From contig JAEOTI010000570.1 in the NCBI GenBank assembly GCA_016839955.1, positions 1 to 12,766 on the forward strand: a stretch of DNA of 12,766 nt. Direction: 5' to 3'. Shown here piece after piece: positions 6,024 to 12,766 of this stretch (position 1 is the first letter of the stretch; each line of letters begins with the position of its first letter). This stretch comes from Candidatus Hodarchaeota archaeon. Lineage in GTDB: Archaea; Asgardarchaeota; Heimdallarchaeia; Hodarchaeales; YT1-057. The position numbers were made by a program, and so were the translations under genes. The notes under the pieces were generated by a model, which did no database searches, was not told the DNA's origin, and was given only the letters and a program-made list of their open reading frames with translations.

Positions 6024-7574
6024 CTATTCTTCACCAAACCCTTTTGTTTTTCTCTTTAAACGTCCATAGAAGATGTATTCATCCTTTCCTGGGACAAGTT
6101 CGATTTCCTCACCTTCCTTGAGTTTCATTCCTTTAAGTAGTTCCGGTGGAAGATGAAGTGTTCCATTCTGTATTTTTGAACTGATGGATCTTCTAGTCGG
6201 TGCAGGTACTCCTCGAATTCGGCTACGAATCTCCTCTTGTACTTGAACCACTTTTTGAAGAGATTCCTGTATTCGTTTATCAATTTCATCAGAGTTTTCT
6301 AGTCCAAGATCCGTCGCAATTGAATTTTTATCTAGTAGCACAAGAGATCGTTGTATTCTTTCCCATTCTTGTTGATCTATTCTGAAGAATCCTTTTGTAC
6401 GCATATTCAAACCATTTTGTTGCCGACGTTTATGCTTTCGAAAACGTTTCTTTTGAACTTCGTTCTGGACTGACCCTTGGACTTCTTTCTGAATGATTTT
6501 ACTAATTTCTACTGAACTTTCTTTTTTTAACGTTGTAACATTACTTTTGCCTATCTCAGCTTGAATTAGAAAAATCCCACCGGATCTTTCAAGTTCTGGT
6601 GAGAATGGGATTCGAAATAGTAGTGATTTCTCTGGTAGAGTAGTTATCGAATTCGTTTTTCGGATATCAATAATTTCTTTGGTTTCATAAATTTGTACAA
6701 CAGAAGCATCGATTGTATTGATCTCATTAAAGACCATAGGAATAAGTGCTTGGCCAGATTCAAATTGAGATCCAATTACTCCACTTGCTAATGTTGTTCG
6801 GGTTAAAGCTTCAATTAAAGTGATAATTCCAACACCTATTGCGGTTAGTATCAGTCCAACGCTCCCTAATCCTACATCAAGACGTTCTAGCACAATAAAA
6901 ACAAAAACAAGTAGAATCCATTTAGTAGCTTGAGATGTTCCCGCAAATATTGTTACTAGTAATTGAAAAGGGTTTAGAATTAATTCGGCATAATTAATTT
7001 TTACACGACGAGCCAGTAATAGTATTATTTCAAAAAATCCTACGAGTAAGAAAAAAGTTGTTGCTAAATCTTGATATTTTTCTAAATCGCTAAAGAGAGT
7101 TAATAATTCTATTAGTACAGCAATCTTCCAGAGATTTAATAGGAAACTGCTGACTAATGGTGAAAAGCCTAATACAAGTTCTTTTGTTGGTGTTTTGTCC
7201 TTAATTAAAAACCAACCTACAAATAAAGCAAAAAGGAAGGCAATCATAACTTCTTTAACTTGAAAATCCGTTGAACTAACTAATTCCGATTCTCGAGTAT
7301 AAAAAAACTGTGCAATGATCCAAACAAGAAGATATCCTAAAACACCACCTCCCACATCTATGTCTTCTCTTCGTTTTGAAGACATTCGGTTACCTAAGGT
7401 AAAAAGGAGACTAGTTCCTCCAATTAATAAATAGATTTCAGGGTTCATATTTATAAATGTCGTTAAAAGCCAAAGCAAAAGTAAGATTATTCCTATGTAC
7501 GACAATCTAGAAGTTTTTTTACCAAATTGTTGACTAAAAGTTTTACTCCGACTTGTTTGGAATTCTATGCTCAT
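6024..7574 (-). CDS. Multi-pass membrane protein with MscS-like pore region and C-terminal AbrB-like domain
   Basis: 516 residues. About eight or nine membrane segments lie at ~25-43, 47-61, 74-92, 107-124, 134-159, 170-188, 200-212, 218-231 and 236-258. The last two, with DVGLGSVGLILTAIGVGIIT then LIEALTRTTLASGVIGSQF, follow the spacing of TM3 in small-conductance mechanosensitive (MscS) channels (glycine/alanine-rich helix, then an N/T-rich bend). FESGQALIPMVFNEIN, IYETKEIIDIRKTN and TTLPEKSLLFRI then mirror the MscS beta domain (FxxGD..., V..I...T..I, IPNS.L). After this come a basic patch (KKRFRKHKRR, ~376-385), a charged coiled-coil-like stretch (~400-455) and, at ~467-508, an AbrB/SpoVT-type swapped hairpin (GTLHLPPELLKGMKLKEGEE, then IELVPG). 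ATG 7574 has GAAGGAT ~10 nt upstream. AbrB call good, MscS call moderate. The fused tail may serve oligomerisation instead of DNA binding. Confidence 0.8.
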   Translation of the reverse strand: MSIEFQTSRSKTFSQQFGKKTSRLSYIGIILLLLWLLTTFINMNPEIYLLIGGTSLLFTLGNRMSSKRREDIDVGGGVLGYLLVWIIAQFFYTRESELVSSTDFQVKEVMIAFLFALFVGWFLIKDKTPTKELVLGFSPLVSSFLLNLWKIAVLIELLTLFSDLEKYQDLATTFFLLVGFFEIILLLARRVKINYAELILNPFQLLVTIFAGTSQATKWILLVFVFIVLERLDVGLGSVGLILTAIGVGIITLIEALTRTTLASGVIGSQFESGQALIPMVFNEINTIDASVVQIYETKEIIDIRKTNSITTLPEKSLLFRIPFSPELERSGGIFLIQAEIGKSNVTTLKKESSVEISKIIQKEVQGSVQNEVQKKRFRKHKRRQQNGLNMRTKGFFRIDQQEWERIQRSLVLLDKNSIATDLGLENSDEIDKRIQESLQKVVQVQEEIRSRIRGVPAPTRRSISSKIQNGTLHLPPELLKGMKLKEGEEIELVPGKDEYIFYGRLKRKTKGFGEE

Positions 7575-7729
7575 TCTATTGACTATCCTTCAAAGAAATA
7601 AGCTAATAATAAGAATGCTTGAAATGAAGTTAATTAGTAATTAAATAAAATTAAGTTAATCAATTTGCGGATTGTTTGAAGTAGGAATTATCAATGAATT
7701 AAAACATATTAAAAATTTAAAACGAATCT

Positions 7730-8974
7730 TCAACGCCCAGCATCTTTTAGGAAGGTGTTCATCTTTTGTAATTGGACTTGTGCAAACACTTGAGGAGCAA
7801 CTTTTCTCATCTGCTCGTAGATTGACAATTGATTTTCTAACAACTCAATTTCCCCCTTTGCACGACGAATAGTATTAGATAAATCAAATTTGGTAGCTTC
7901 CTCCTCAGCTGCTTTAAATTGATTCAAAGCTTGAGTAAATGCACCTTTAGCATGTAATAAAAATCCTTGCATTAGTAAAACTTCAGAATAAATGTCGTGA
8001 AGATTTTCTCGGGTGCTAATATCTTTTATTTGCAAAAGAACTGCTTCAAGATGTGCTTTATGGGCTTTTTTGCGATTCAAAACAAATAGTTGCAATAGGG
8101 ATTTAGCGACTAGGTAAAGAGCATCCATAGCTATATCAAATCTTGGAATCTCTGCTGCAATAGAAACTGCCTTCTGAGCATGATCTAAAGCTATAGAAAG
8201 ATTGCTTCGTGCCAATTCAAGTGTTCCTGCAGCTAAACTGGCTTTTGCAACAACTTCATTCAATTGTGAAGTCCTTGATAATTCTAACAATTTTTTAACA
8301 ATTGCTACACTTTCTACAAATTTATCTTGCCCTAGAAGGATACGCAAATAATGGTAGTATGCGTCAGATAAAGTCTGATAGTTTTCTAAAGGTTTTAATA
8401 ATTTTATACTCTTTACTATTATTTGTTCCGCTTTTTGGAGTCTATTTTGTCTCCAGTACAATTCTGCAAGATTATTGTAGGTTAATGCTCTACTCCAATC
8501 AGAATCTGATCTTTTTTCTTTTAGCTTGATTGATTTTTCAAGGAACTGTTCTGCATTTGTGTATTCTGCTCTTCGTGAGTAGACAATGCCAAGGTTGTTA
8601 AATGAAGAAGCAATCTCAATTTCGTCTCCAAGCTGTTCTCGAAGTTTCAGGCTTATTGTGTAGAATTTTTCAGCTTCATTTAATCGTCCTAGATAGAGAG
8701 AAATTGTACCCATGTTGTTATTTGCATCAGCTTCCCCTTTAACATTGGGAAAATTAGTTATAAGCTCTAGTACTGTTGTAGCTTTCTTCTCCGCTTCTGA
8801 AAATTTACCCATTCGCCAAAGACATTGAGTTTGTTCATTCAGACAAAATTGTAATTCAATTTTTTTGTTAGAATTCAATGATTTTTCATGTTTCTCAAGT
8901 CTTTCCAAGGCTTGCTCAAAATCTCCAGCTTCGCGTATTTTTTGAGCCTGAATAACTTCCGGTGGAATGTGCAT
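7730..8974 (-). CDS. TPR-repeat protein with shared C-terminal helical module (paralogue of 4120-5634)
   Basis: A 414-residue TPR protein. Repeats begin near residues 7 (VIQAQKIREAGDFEQALERL), 43, 82 (ADANNNMGTISLYLGRLNEA), 122 (ASSFNNLGIVYSRRAEYTNA) and 163 (ALTYNNLAELYWRQNRLQKA), again with ~40-residue spacing. The second half (about 205-414) aligns along its length with the other TPR protein: LELSRTSQLNE, SLLQLFVLN, TRENLHDIYSEVLLMQGFLL, and the tail LENQLSIYEQMRKVAPQVFA. It has about two fewer repeats, so the repeat block varies while the C-terminal module is kept. ATG 8974 is the obvious start. It reads in the same direction as the MscS-like/CBS operon, 155 bp upstream of it, which may mean co-expression. 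No catalytic or DNA-binding domain is visible, and a protein-scaffold role is inferred. Confidence 0.92.
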   Translation of the reverse strand: MHIPPEVIQAQKIREAGDFEQALERLEKHEKSLNSNKKIELQFCLNEQTQCLWRMGKFSEAEKKATTVLELITNFPNVKGEADANNNMGTISLYLGRLNEAEKFYTISLKLREQLGDEIEIASSFNNLGIVYSRRAEYTNAEQFLEKSIKLKEKRSDSDWSRALTYNNLAELYWRQNRLQKAEQIIVKSIKLLKPLENYQTLSDAYYHYLRILLGQDKFVESVAIVKKLLELSRTSQLNEVVAKASLAAGTLELARSNLSIALDHAQKAVSIAAEIPRFDIAMDALYLVAKSLLQLFVLNRKKAHKAHLEAVLLQIKDISTRENLHDIYSEVLLMQGFLLHAKGAFTQALNQFKAAEEEATKFDLSNTIRRAKGEIELLENQLSIYEQMRKVAPQVFAQVQLQKMNTFLKDAGR

Positions 8975-9022
8975 ACTTCTTTATATTGCATGAATATTGA
9001 AATGCTTTTTGGTTTTTAAAGG

Positions 9023-9034
9023 ATATATAAAAAG
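9023..9034 (-). promoter_or_regulatory. TATA-like element for the second TPR gene
   Basis: On the minus strand the sequence reads CTTTTTATATAT, about 55 bp before ATG 8974; a start of transcription near 9003 would leave a 30-nt leader. The same T-rich block could instead be the tail of the terminator for the 9055-9240 gene. Confidence 0.3.
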
Positions 9035-9049
9035 AAAAGTGGGAAAAAA
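9029..9049 (-). terminator. T-rich terminator after the small cysteine-rich gene
   Basis: Immediately downstream of the stop at 9055, the minus strand has TTTTTT (9044-9049) followed by CTTTTCTTTTT. Two T-runs in a row right after a stop codon fit archaeal intrinsic termination. Confidence 0.4.
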
Positions 9050-9054
9050 CTAGT

Positions 9055-9240
9055 TTAGGCTTTCAATACTAAACTTTTTCCGCAACAAGCAAAATCGCAG
9101 TCATGATGGTTCTCATCGGCACAACCGCAATCACTTGCATCTTTTCCACATTCAACACATTCCTTAAGGACTTTTAACTCTAGTCCACAACCCTCACAAG
9201 AATATGTTTGACCTTCTTTCATATCATGACAGGTAACCAT
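9055..9240 (-). CDS. Small cysteine-rich desulforedoxin-like metal-binding protein
   Basis: A 61-residue protein with ten cysteines and three histidines. MKEGQTYSCEGCGLELKVLK (7-26) with C15/C18, and the terminal ACCGKSLVLK (51-60) with C52/C53, resemble the desulforedoxin fold (CxxC ... CCG.PL), which binds one Fe or Zn through four cysteines. Between them lies an unusual insert (ECVECGKDASDCGCADENHH) with C28, C31, C38, C40 and paired histidines that could hold a second metal ion. ATG 9240 is preferred, with GAGGG 8 nt upstream; the frame can be extended to TTG 9255 (MRVLYM). It is too small to be an enzyme alone; electron transfer, metal storage or oxygen-stress chemistry are possibilities. 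It stands alone between the second TPR gene and the surface-protein gene. Confidence 0.72.
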   Translation of the reverse strand: MVTCHDMKEGQTYSCEGCGLELKVLKECVECGKDASDCGCADENHHDCDFACCGKSLVLKA

Positions 9241-9444
9241 ATATAATACCCTCAAACTTGATATTTATCCCAATTGATTAAAAACTATTGTTAAAGCCAG
9301 CGAAATTAAATGAAAACGGAGAAAAGGGAATCCTATTAGAGCCTTGAATTAATGGTTGGTTCTGGGAAATTATTTAGCTTTCTTTTATTTTAAAACCATT
9401 CATCGTCCATCGTTTTTTGCTCTTTTCAATACAAAGAATTAGTT

Positions 9445-9460
9445 CTAAAAGCTCTTTTAG
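9445..9460. repeat. 16-bp inverted repeat in the divergent promoter region
   Basis: CTAAAAGCTCTTTTAG pairs CTAAAA with TTTTAG around a 4-bp centre. Its location, ~140 bp before the surface-protein start, would suit an operator or a short hairpin. A palindrome of AT bases is not rare in this DNA, so the call is tentative. Confidence 0.3.
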
Positions 9461-9593
9461 TATGATTTATACTTTTTCCTAGGTGAAATGATAAGATAAG
9501 AAATTTGAGAACCTCCAAAATCAAGCGTGAAATCGTAACTCTAATTGTATAATCGTTTTTAATTTCTTATTATTGTCCTCAATCCAAGGTACG

Positions 9594-9599
9594 GGAAGG
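9594..9599 (+). promoter_or_regulatory. Ribosome binding site of the surface-protein gene
   Basis: GGAAGG lies 4 nt before ATG 9604. This ATG is followed directly by a Lys-rich then hydrophobic signal sequence, which supports it as the true start. Confidence 0.5.
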
Positions 9600-9603
9600 A
9601 ATC

Positions 9604-12600
9604 ATGGTTCAGAAGAAAAAATTGATTTGTATTCTTCTCTTAGTTTTGTTTTTAATTCCATTGATGCATATTCAACCAGGAAAAGTCCAAAAAGCAGATA
9701 ATCTCAGTTCAACATTAATAAAAGATGATGCAAGAGATTTTACTTTAAAGGACGAAGAAATTGAGAAATCAGAGACTAATTCAATTTACAAAGAGAGCCC
9801 AGGTGTTAAAACTTTAGAAATGTGTGAAGATGAACCTGAAAATGAAGGTGTTCTCTGGATAAAACCTCACAGAAATAACAGTTATTCATTGTTTAGTGGT
9901 GGAAGTGGTTTAGCTACAAAAACTCCATGGGAAACAAATTTTTTGATCCCTAATAATATTCTCTCAATATCACTCAATGTTTCATGGGGATTAAATCCAT
10001 TTACTGAATTACTTAGTAATCAAGTTGATTTGTTTATTCAGTTAGAGAATCTACATATCCCTTTTGGACGTCAAATTAGTGATGAACTAGTGAATAATAT
10101 TTGTGATAATTTGTTTAACGGATCATTAATTCCAGAGAATTTAACATTACAAAGCCATGTCTTTGTGAATAATTACTTAGACCAAGAATTTGAATTTTCT
10201 GCGACTTTAAATGAAACTAATGCGGAACAAATTTTAAATTGGTATTTACTCGACGAATTTTCAAACTCTCCTTGGATAGAAAATCTTCCCAAGGTTAATG
10301 AATCATTTTTTATTTCTTGGTCATTTAGTTCATTAACTAGAAAAAATAAAATCCTTGTATTAGCTTTAGAAGACATAGAACTTTCAAAAATTTTAGTTGA
10401 GCCTTATATTTTTAATTTCTCAACTTTTTTTGATATCCACTCAATAAATCTAAATGATAAACCATATAAAAACTCAATCTACTACCCAAACAATATTCAA
10501 GTTTCATTCTCCGATCCTCTAAATGTGAAAGTAGTTTCAAAAGATTTTTATACGAAATGTGCCTCAATTAATTTCTTAAATAACCAACAAGATCCAAATT
10601 ATCTTTTGATTGGATTAGAGATAGCTAATCGTCCTGTGTTGTTTCCATTCCCAGAAGAAATTCCAAGTGTTTTACATGGTTATGAATGGTTAATTATTTA
10701 CATTACTTGGTCAAACTTAGGAAATCAAGCTTTGACTGCCGCTAATTTCTCTTGGGAATATTCTAGTTCCAATTTCATTTGGGAGTCAACAAATGCAACA
10801 GGTATTAACGATGTTGATATTGGAGAATCAATAACTATTAGGACGATTTTTTATGTTTCAGGAGCTGGTTCTGCAATACAAGGTGTATGGGATGTTATTA
10901 CATGCTATGCGAACTATTCAAACGATGAACTCGCTTATTCGGTTGAATTAGATTTTGATTTTCTAGTTTTAGATTTTCCCTGGTTAGAATCCAAAGAATC
11001 TGGTGGAGACTGGGTTAACGTTACAACAACGGTTCTAGATCCAGTAATAAAAACTGGAGACCAATTTAATATAACTTTTCAAATGAAAAATCACTTTGCG
11101 GGTAACTTTACAGAGATTGAAATCTATCCTTATTCAGCAATTTCTGTAAATAATTCACAACTTCTAAGAAATTCGCTCAGCCAACATAGCTACATTAAGG
11201 ATTCATATACAAATACTAGTATTCCAACTATCATTGTAACTGAACCTTTAGAGAACGAGTCCTCAATTTTTATTAATTTTACATTTCAAGCACGTTCTAA
11301 TGGATCTTTTGTAGCCTATCCAATTATGGTTTCTTTCAAAGATGAAAATGAATTATATTATAGAATAATAACTGACCCATTCTATTATTCAATTAACTCA
11401 CCAGATAATTTTCCAGTTATTGATTTGGATATAGGAACTAATTCAACAGTGAATTATTCAGGAACTCCCATTAACATTTCTTTAACCCTTAGAAATTTTG
11501 GAAATGTCCCTGCAGAAAACCTTACAGCTGTATTTAGCGTGACCAAGAATTTCAATGTTGATTCAGGATCGCTTAATTTCGCATATCATCAGATAGGAGT
11601 ATATTATTCAAATCTTTATTTCGAATTTGGGACTCTAAACCCTGGAAATACAACAAATGGATGGGTAATAATCATTCCTAATGTTTCTGAGTTAGAAAAT
11701 TGTACATATGTAAGGGTACTTGATGTACGCTATAGCAGTGACGATTATAGCGAACTTTATGATGTTTATTCACCAATTATTAGTTTAGTTGTGCAACAAA
11801 ATGCATCAACAATAAAAAAATCAAACTTAGGAATGGTAATGGCGAGTGATAAACCCTTATGGGAGAATGGAACGTTATCTAGTTTTTCATTTATTGTTTT
11901 TAATCATAGAATGACTTCATTAACAGATTTAAGCTTTTCAATTGGTTCTGAATGGGACGTCTCATCGTTAGAAGTTCCAACAGAAATTCTAAGTATGAAC
12001 ATAGGGATATTAAATGTGACTTTTTTAGTTGCTATTGAAACACAGGCAACACTAACTAAATCGTATTCAATTCAGGCTGAATTGAACTATACTGAAGGGT
12101 CTACCTCTTATAATCTTAGTAAACAGTTCTATTTCACAATTTCAAAATCTACCCTCCAACATCCCCTTAATATGGAATTATTTGTTGTAAATGACTTCAA
12201 AAAAGGTTATGGGCAACGCTCAAAATTTTCTCTTATTCTCTGGAATAATACTGAAGAAATAACTGATATAAGACTAAGTATTTCCTCTGATCCATCTAAT
12301 TTCTTTGCTTTTGATTCTAGTAATAAGTTTTACTGGCCACAAAAGATTGTAAATGGTAATTTAACAACTAGATTTGAAGGGTTTCCAATTTGTATGGGAA
12401 ATTTTCCAGTGATAACTGGAGAGATAACATTTTATAAAGGTAGTAGTCTTATAAGAGGGCCATTGCCACTATTTGAACTCCTTCACGTTGAAGAAACTGG
12501 AAAACATGTGAATATAACCCTAGAATCTCCTAATGGCATTGAATTTGGAAATGACTTAATTGTCTCTGGTGTTATACAATGGGATGATGGTATTTCAGCA

Positions 12601-12766
12601 AAAATGATACACTTCAACTTTTCTCTATATAATGACTCAGATCATCTTCTCTTCACCAATTACTTTAAAACAAATTCTTCAGGTCAATTTGTACTTGAGG
12701 GCTTTTATGAACCTGATTTTGCATGTAATATCACATCAAAGTTTTACATTGATAAACTAATGGTGT
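9604..12766 (+). CDS. Large secreted, multi-domain surface protein, C-terminus beyond the window
   Basis: I translated this frame base by base: it stays open from ATG 9604 to the right edge (1054 codons, no stop). It begins with a signal peptide (QKKKLICILLLVLFLIP, then LMHIQPGKVQKAD), so it is exported. About 38 N-X-S/T sequons occur by hand count, roughly one per 28 residues, as in archaeal S-layer and surface glycoproteins. Residues ~355 onward look like a chain of ~110-130-residue beta-sandwich (CARDB/Ig-like) domains, each with a strand pattern such as GDQFNITFQMKNHFAGNFT (~485), GTPINISLTLRNFGNVPAEN (~620), SSFSFIVFNHRMTSLTDL (~759) and RSKFSLILWNNTEEITDI (~873). Residues ~60-355 are a less recognisable N-terminal region. 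No catalytic motif is visible. Whether it ends in a membrane anchor lies outside the window. Likely role: cell envelope or adhesion. Confidence 0.88.
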   Translation, partial: MVQKKKLICILLLVLFLIPLMHIQPGKVQKADNLSSTLIKDDARDFTLKDEEIEKSETNSIYKESPGVKTLEMCEDEPENEGVLWIKPHRNNSYSLFSGGSGLATKTPWETNFLIPNNILSISLNVSWGLNPFTELLSNQVDLFIQLENLHIPFGRQISDELVNNICDNLFNGSLIPENLTLQSHVFVNNYLDQEFEFSATLNETNAEQILNWYLLDEFSNSPWIENLPKVNESFFISWSFSSLTRKNKILVLALEDIELSKILVEPYIFNFSTFFDIHSINLNDKPYKNSIYYPNNIQVSFSDPLNVKVVSKDFYTKCASINFLNNQQDPNYLLIGLEIANRPVLFPFPEEIPSVLHGYEWLIIYITWSNLGNQALTAANFSWEYSSSNFIWESTNATGINDVDIGESITIRTIFYVSGAGSAIQGVWDVITCYANYSNDELAYSVELDFDFLVLDFPWLESKESGGDWVNVTTTVLDPVIKTGDQFNITFQMKNHFAGNFTEIEIYPYSAISVNNSQLLRNSLSQHSYIKDSYTNTSIPTIIVTEPLENESSIFINFTFQARSNGSFVAYPIMVSFKDENELYYRIITDPFYYSINSPDNFPVIDLDIGTNSTVNYSGTPINISLTLRNFGNVPAENLTAVFSVTKNFNVDSGSLNFAYHQIGVYYSNLYFEFGTLNPGNTTNGWVIIIPNVSELENCTYVRVLDVRYSSDDYSELYDVYSPIISLVVQQNASTIKKSNLGMVMASDKPLWENGTLSSFSFIVFNHRMTSLTDLSFSIGSEWDVSSLEVPTEILSMNIGILNVTFLVAIETQATLTKSYSIQAELNYTEGSTSYNLSKQFYFTISKSTLQHPLNMELFVVNDFKKGYGQRSKFSLILWNNTEEITDIRLSISSDPSNFFAFDSSNKFYWPQKIVNGNLTTRFEGFPICMGNFPVITGEITFYKGSSLIRGPLPLFELLHVEETGKHVNITLESPNGIEFGNDLIVSGVIQWDDGISAKMIHFNFSLYNDSDHLLFTNYFKTNSSGQFVLEGFYEPDFACNITSKFYIDKLMV

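Larger units (their letters stand above)
9241..9603. other. Intergenic region between divergent genes, no gene seen
   Basis: About 360 bp separating the divergent desulforedoxin-like and surface-protein genes. No convincing open frame, tRNA or conserved RNA is visible. It holds a TATA-like ATAAATAT (minus, ~9263-9270) for the small gene, AT-rich TATA-like stretches near 9545-9575 for the surface protein, and a 16-bp perfect inverted repeat at 9445-9460. Confidence 0.5.

Noticed and set aside
5645..6037. Longer CBS protein starting at TTG 6037
   Set aside because: It would bury a perfect GGTGA ribosome binding site inside the gene. ATG 6022 with that site 8 nt upstream and 1 bp from the preceding stop is a far better start.
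9055..9255. Start of the cysteine-rich protein at TTG 9255
   Set aside because: GAGGG lies between this TTG and ATG 9240 at ideal spacing for the ATG, so the shorter form is preferred.
9480..9500. C-box-like ATGATAA (C/D box RNA)
   Set aside because: One mismatch to the consensus and no D box (CTGA) at a suitable distance.
1..12766. CRISPR arrays, tRNA genes, complete insertion sequences
   Set aside because: No regularly spaced direct repeats, no tRNA T-arm or anticodon pattern, and no intact transposase were found on either strand. The only hint of a mobile element is the possible TnpB tail at 2080-2187.

Overview
The window comes from an AT-rich archaeal genome (roughly one third G+C by eye). 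The evidence for archaea is TATA-box-like elements instead of bacterial -35/-10 pairs, GGTGA/GGAGA-type Shine-Dalgarno sites, a winged-helix regulator of the ArsR-like archaeal style, a membrane protein with an AbrB-type tail, and a very large exported protein densely packed with N-glycosylation sequons. The sirtuin of SIRT6/7 type and the tetratricopeptide (TPR) proteins would fit an Asgard (Loki- or Heimdall-like) archaeon. That assignment is inference from style, not from a marker gene.

Layout, left to right. (1) 1-1560: a partial winged-helix regulator (minus) diverges from an intact aldo/keto reductase (plus) across a 92-bp gap that holds a GATATTC direct repeat. (2) 1643-1951: a small zinc-ribbon protein of the PF12674 type. 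(3) 1952-2354: a gene-poor gap. It holds a minus-strand GC-rich, hairpin-rich island behind a good TATA box (candidate structured RNA, or the worn 3' end of a TnpB-type element) and a short fragment that repeats the 3' end of the neighbouring methyltransferase. (4) 2355-3992: a class I SAM methyltransferase (minus) diverging from a sirtuin (plus) with only 33 bp between them. (5) 4120-8974: a four-gene block. A TPR protein (plus) converges on a two-gene operon (minus) made of a membrane protein with an MscS-like pore region and a C-terminal AbrB-like domain, followed after 1 bp by a two-CBS-domain protein. A second TPR protein (minus) lies upstream and shares a long C-terminal module with the first. 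(6) 9055-9240: a tiny cysteine-rich desulforedoxin-like protein. (7) 9604 to the right edge: a partial, secreted, multi-domain surface protein of more than 1050 residues with about 38 N-X-S/T sequons.

The most interesting part is block 5. An MscS-like channel core fused to an AbrB-type swapped-hairpin domain, translationally coupled to a CBS pair and framed by two paralogous TPR proteins, looks like a membrane sensing module. CBS domains usually bind adenine nucleotides, so the CBS protein could gate or report on the membrane protein, with the TPR proteins as scaffolds. This functional reading is a hypothesis; the gene order, overlaps and paralogy are visible directly. Second in interest are the SIRT6/7-like sirtuin and the unexplained structured island at about 2040-2220.
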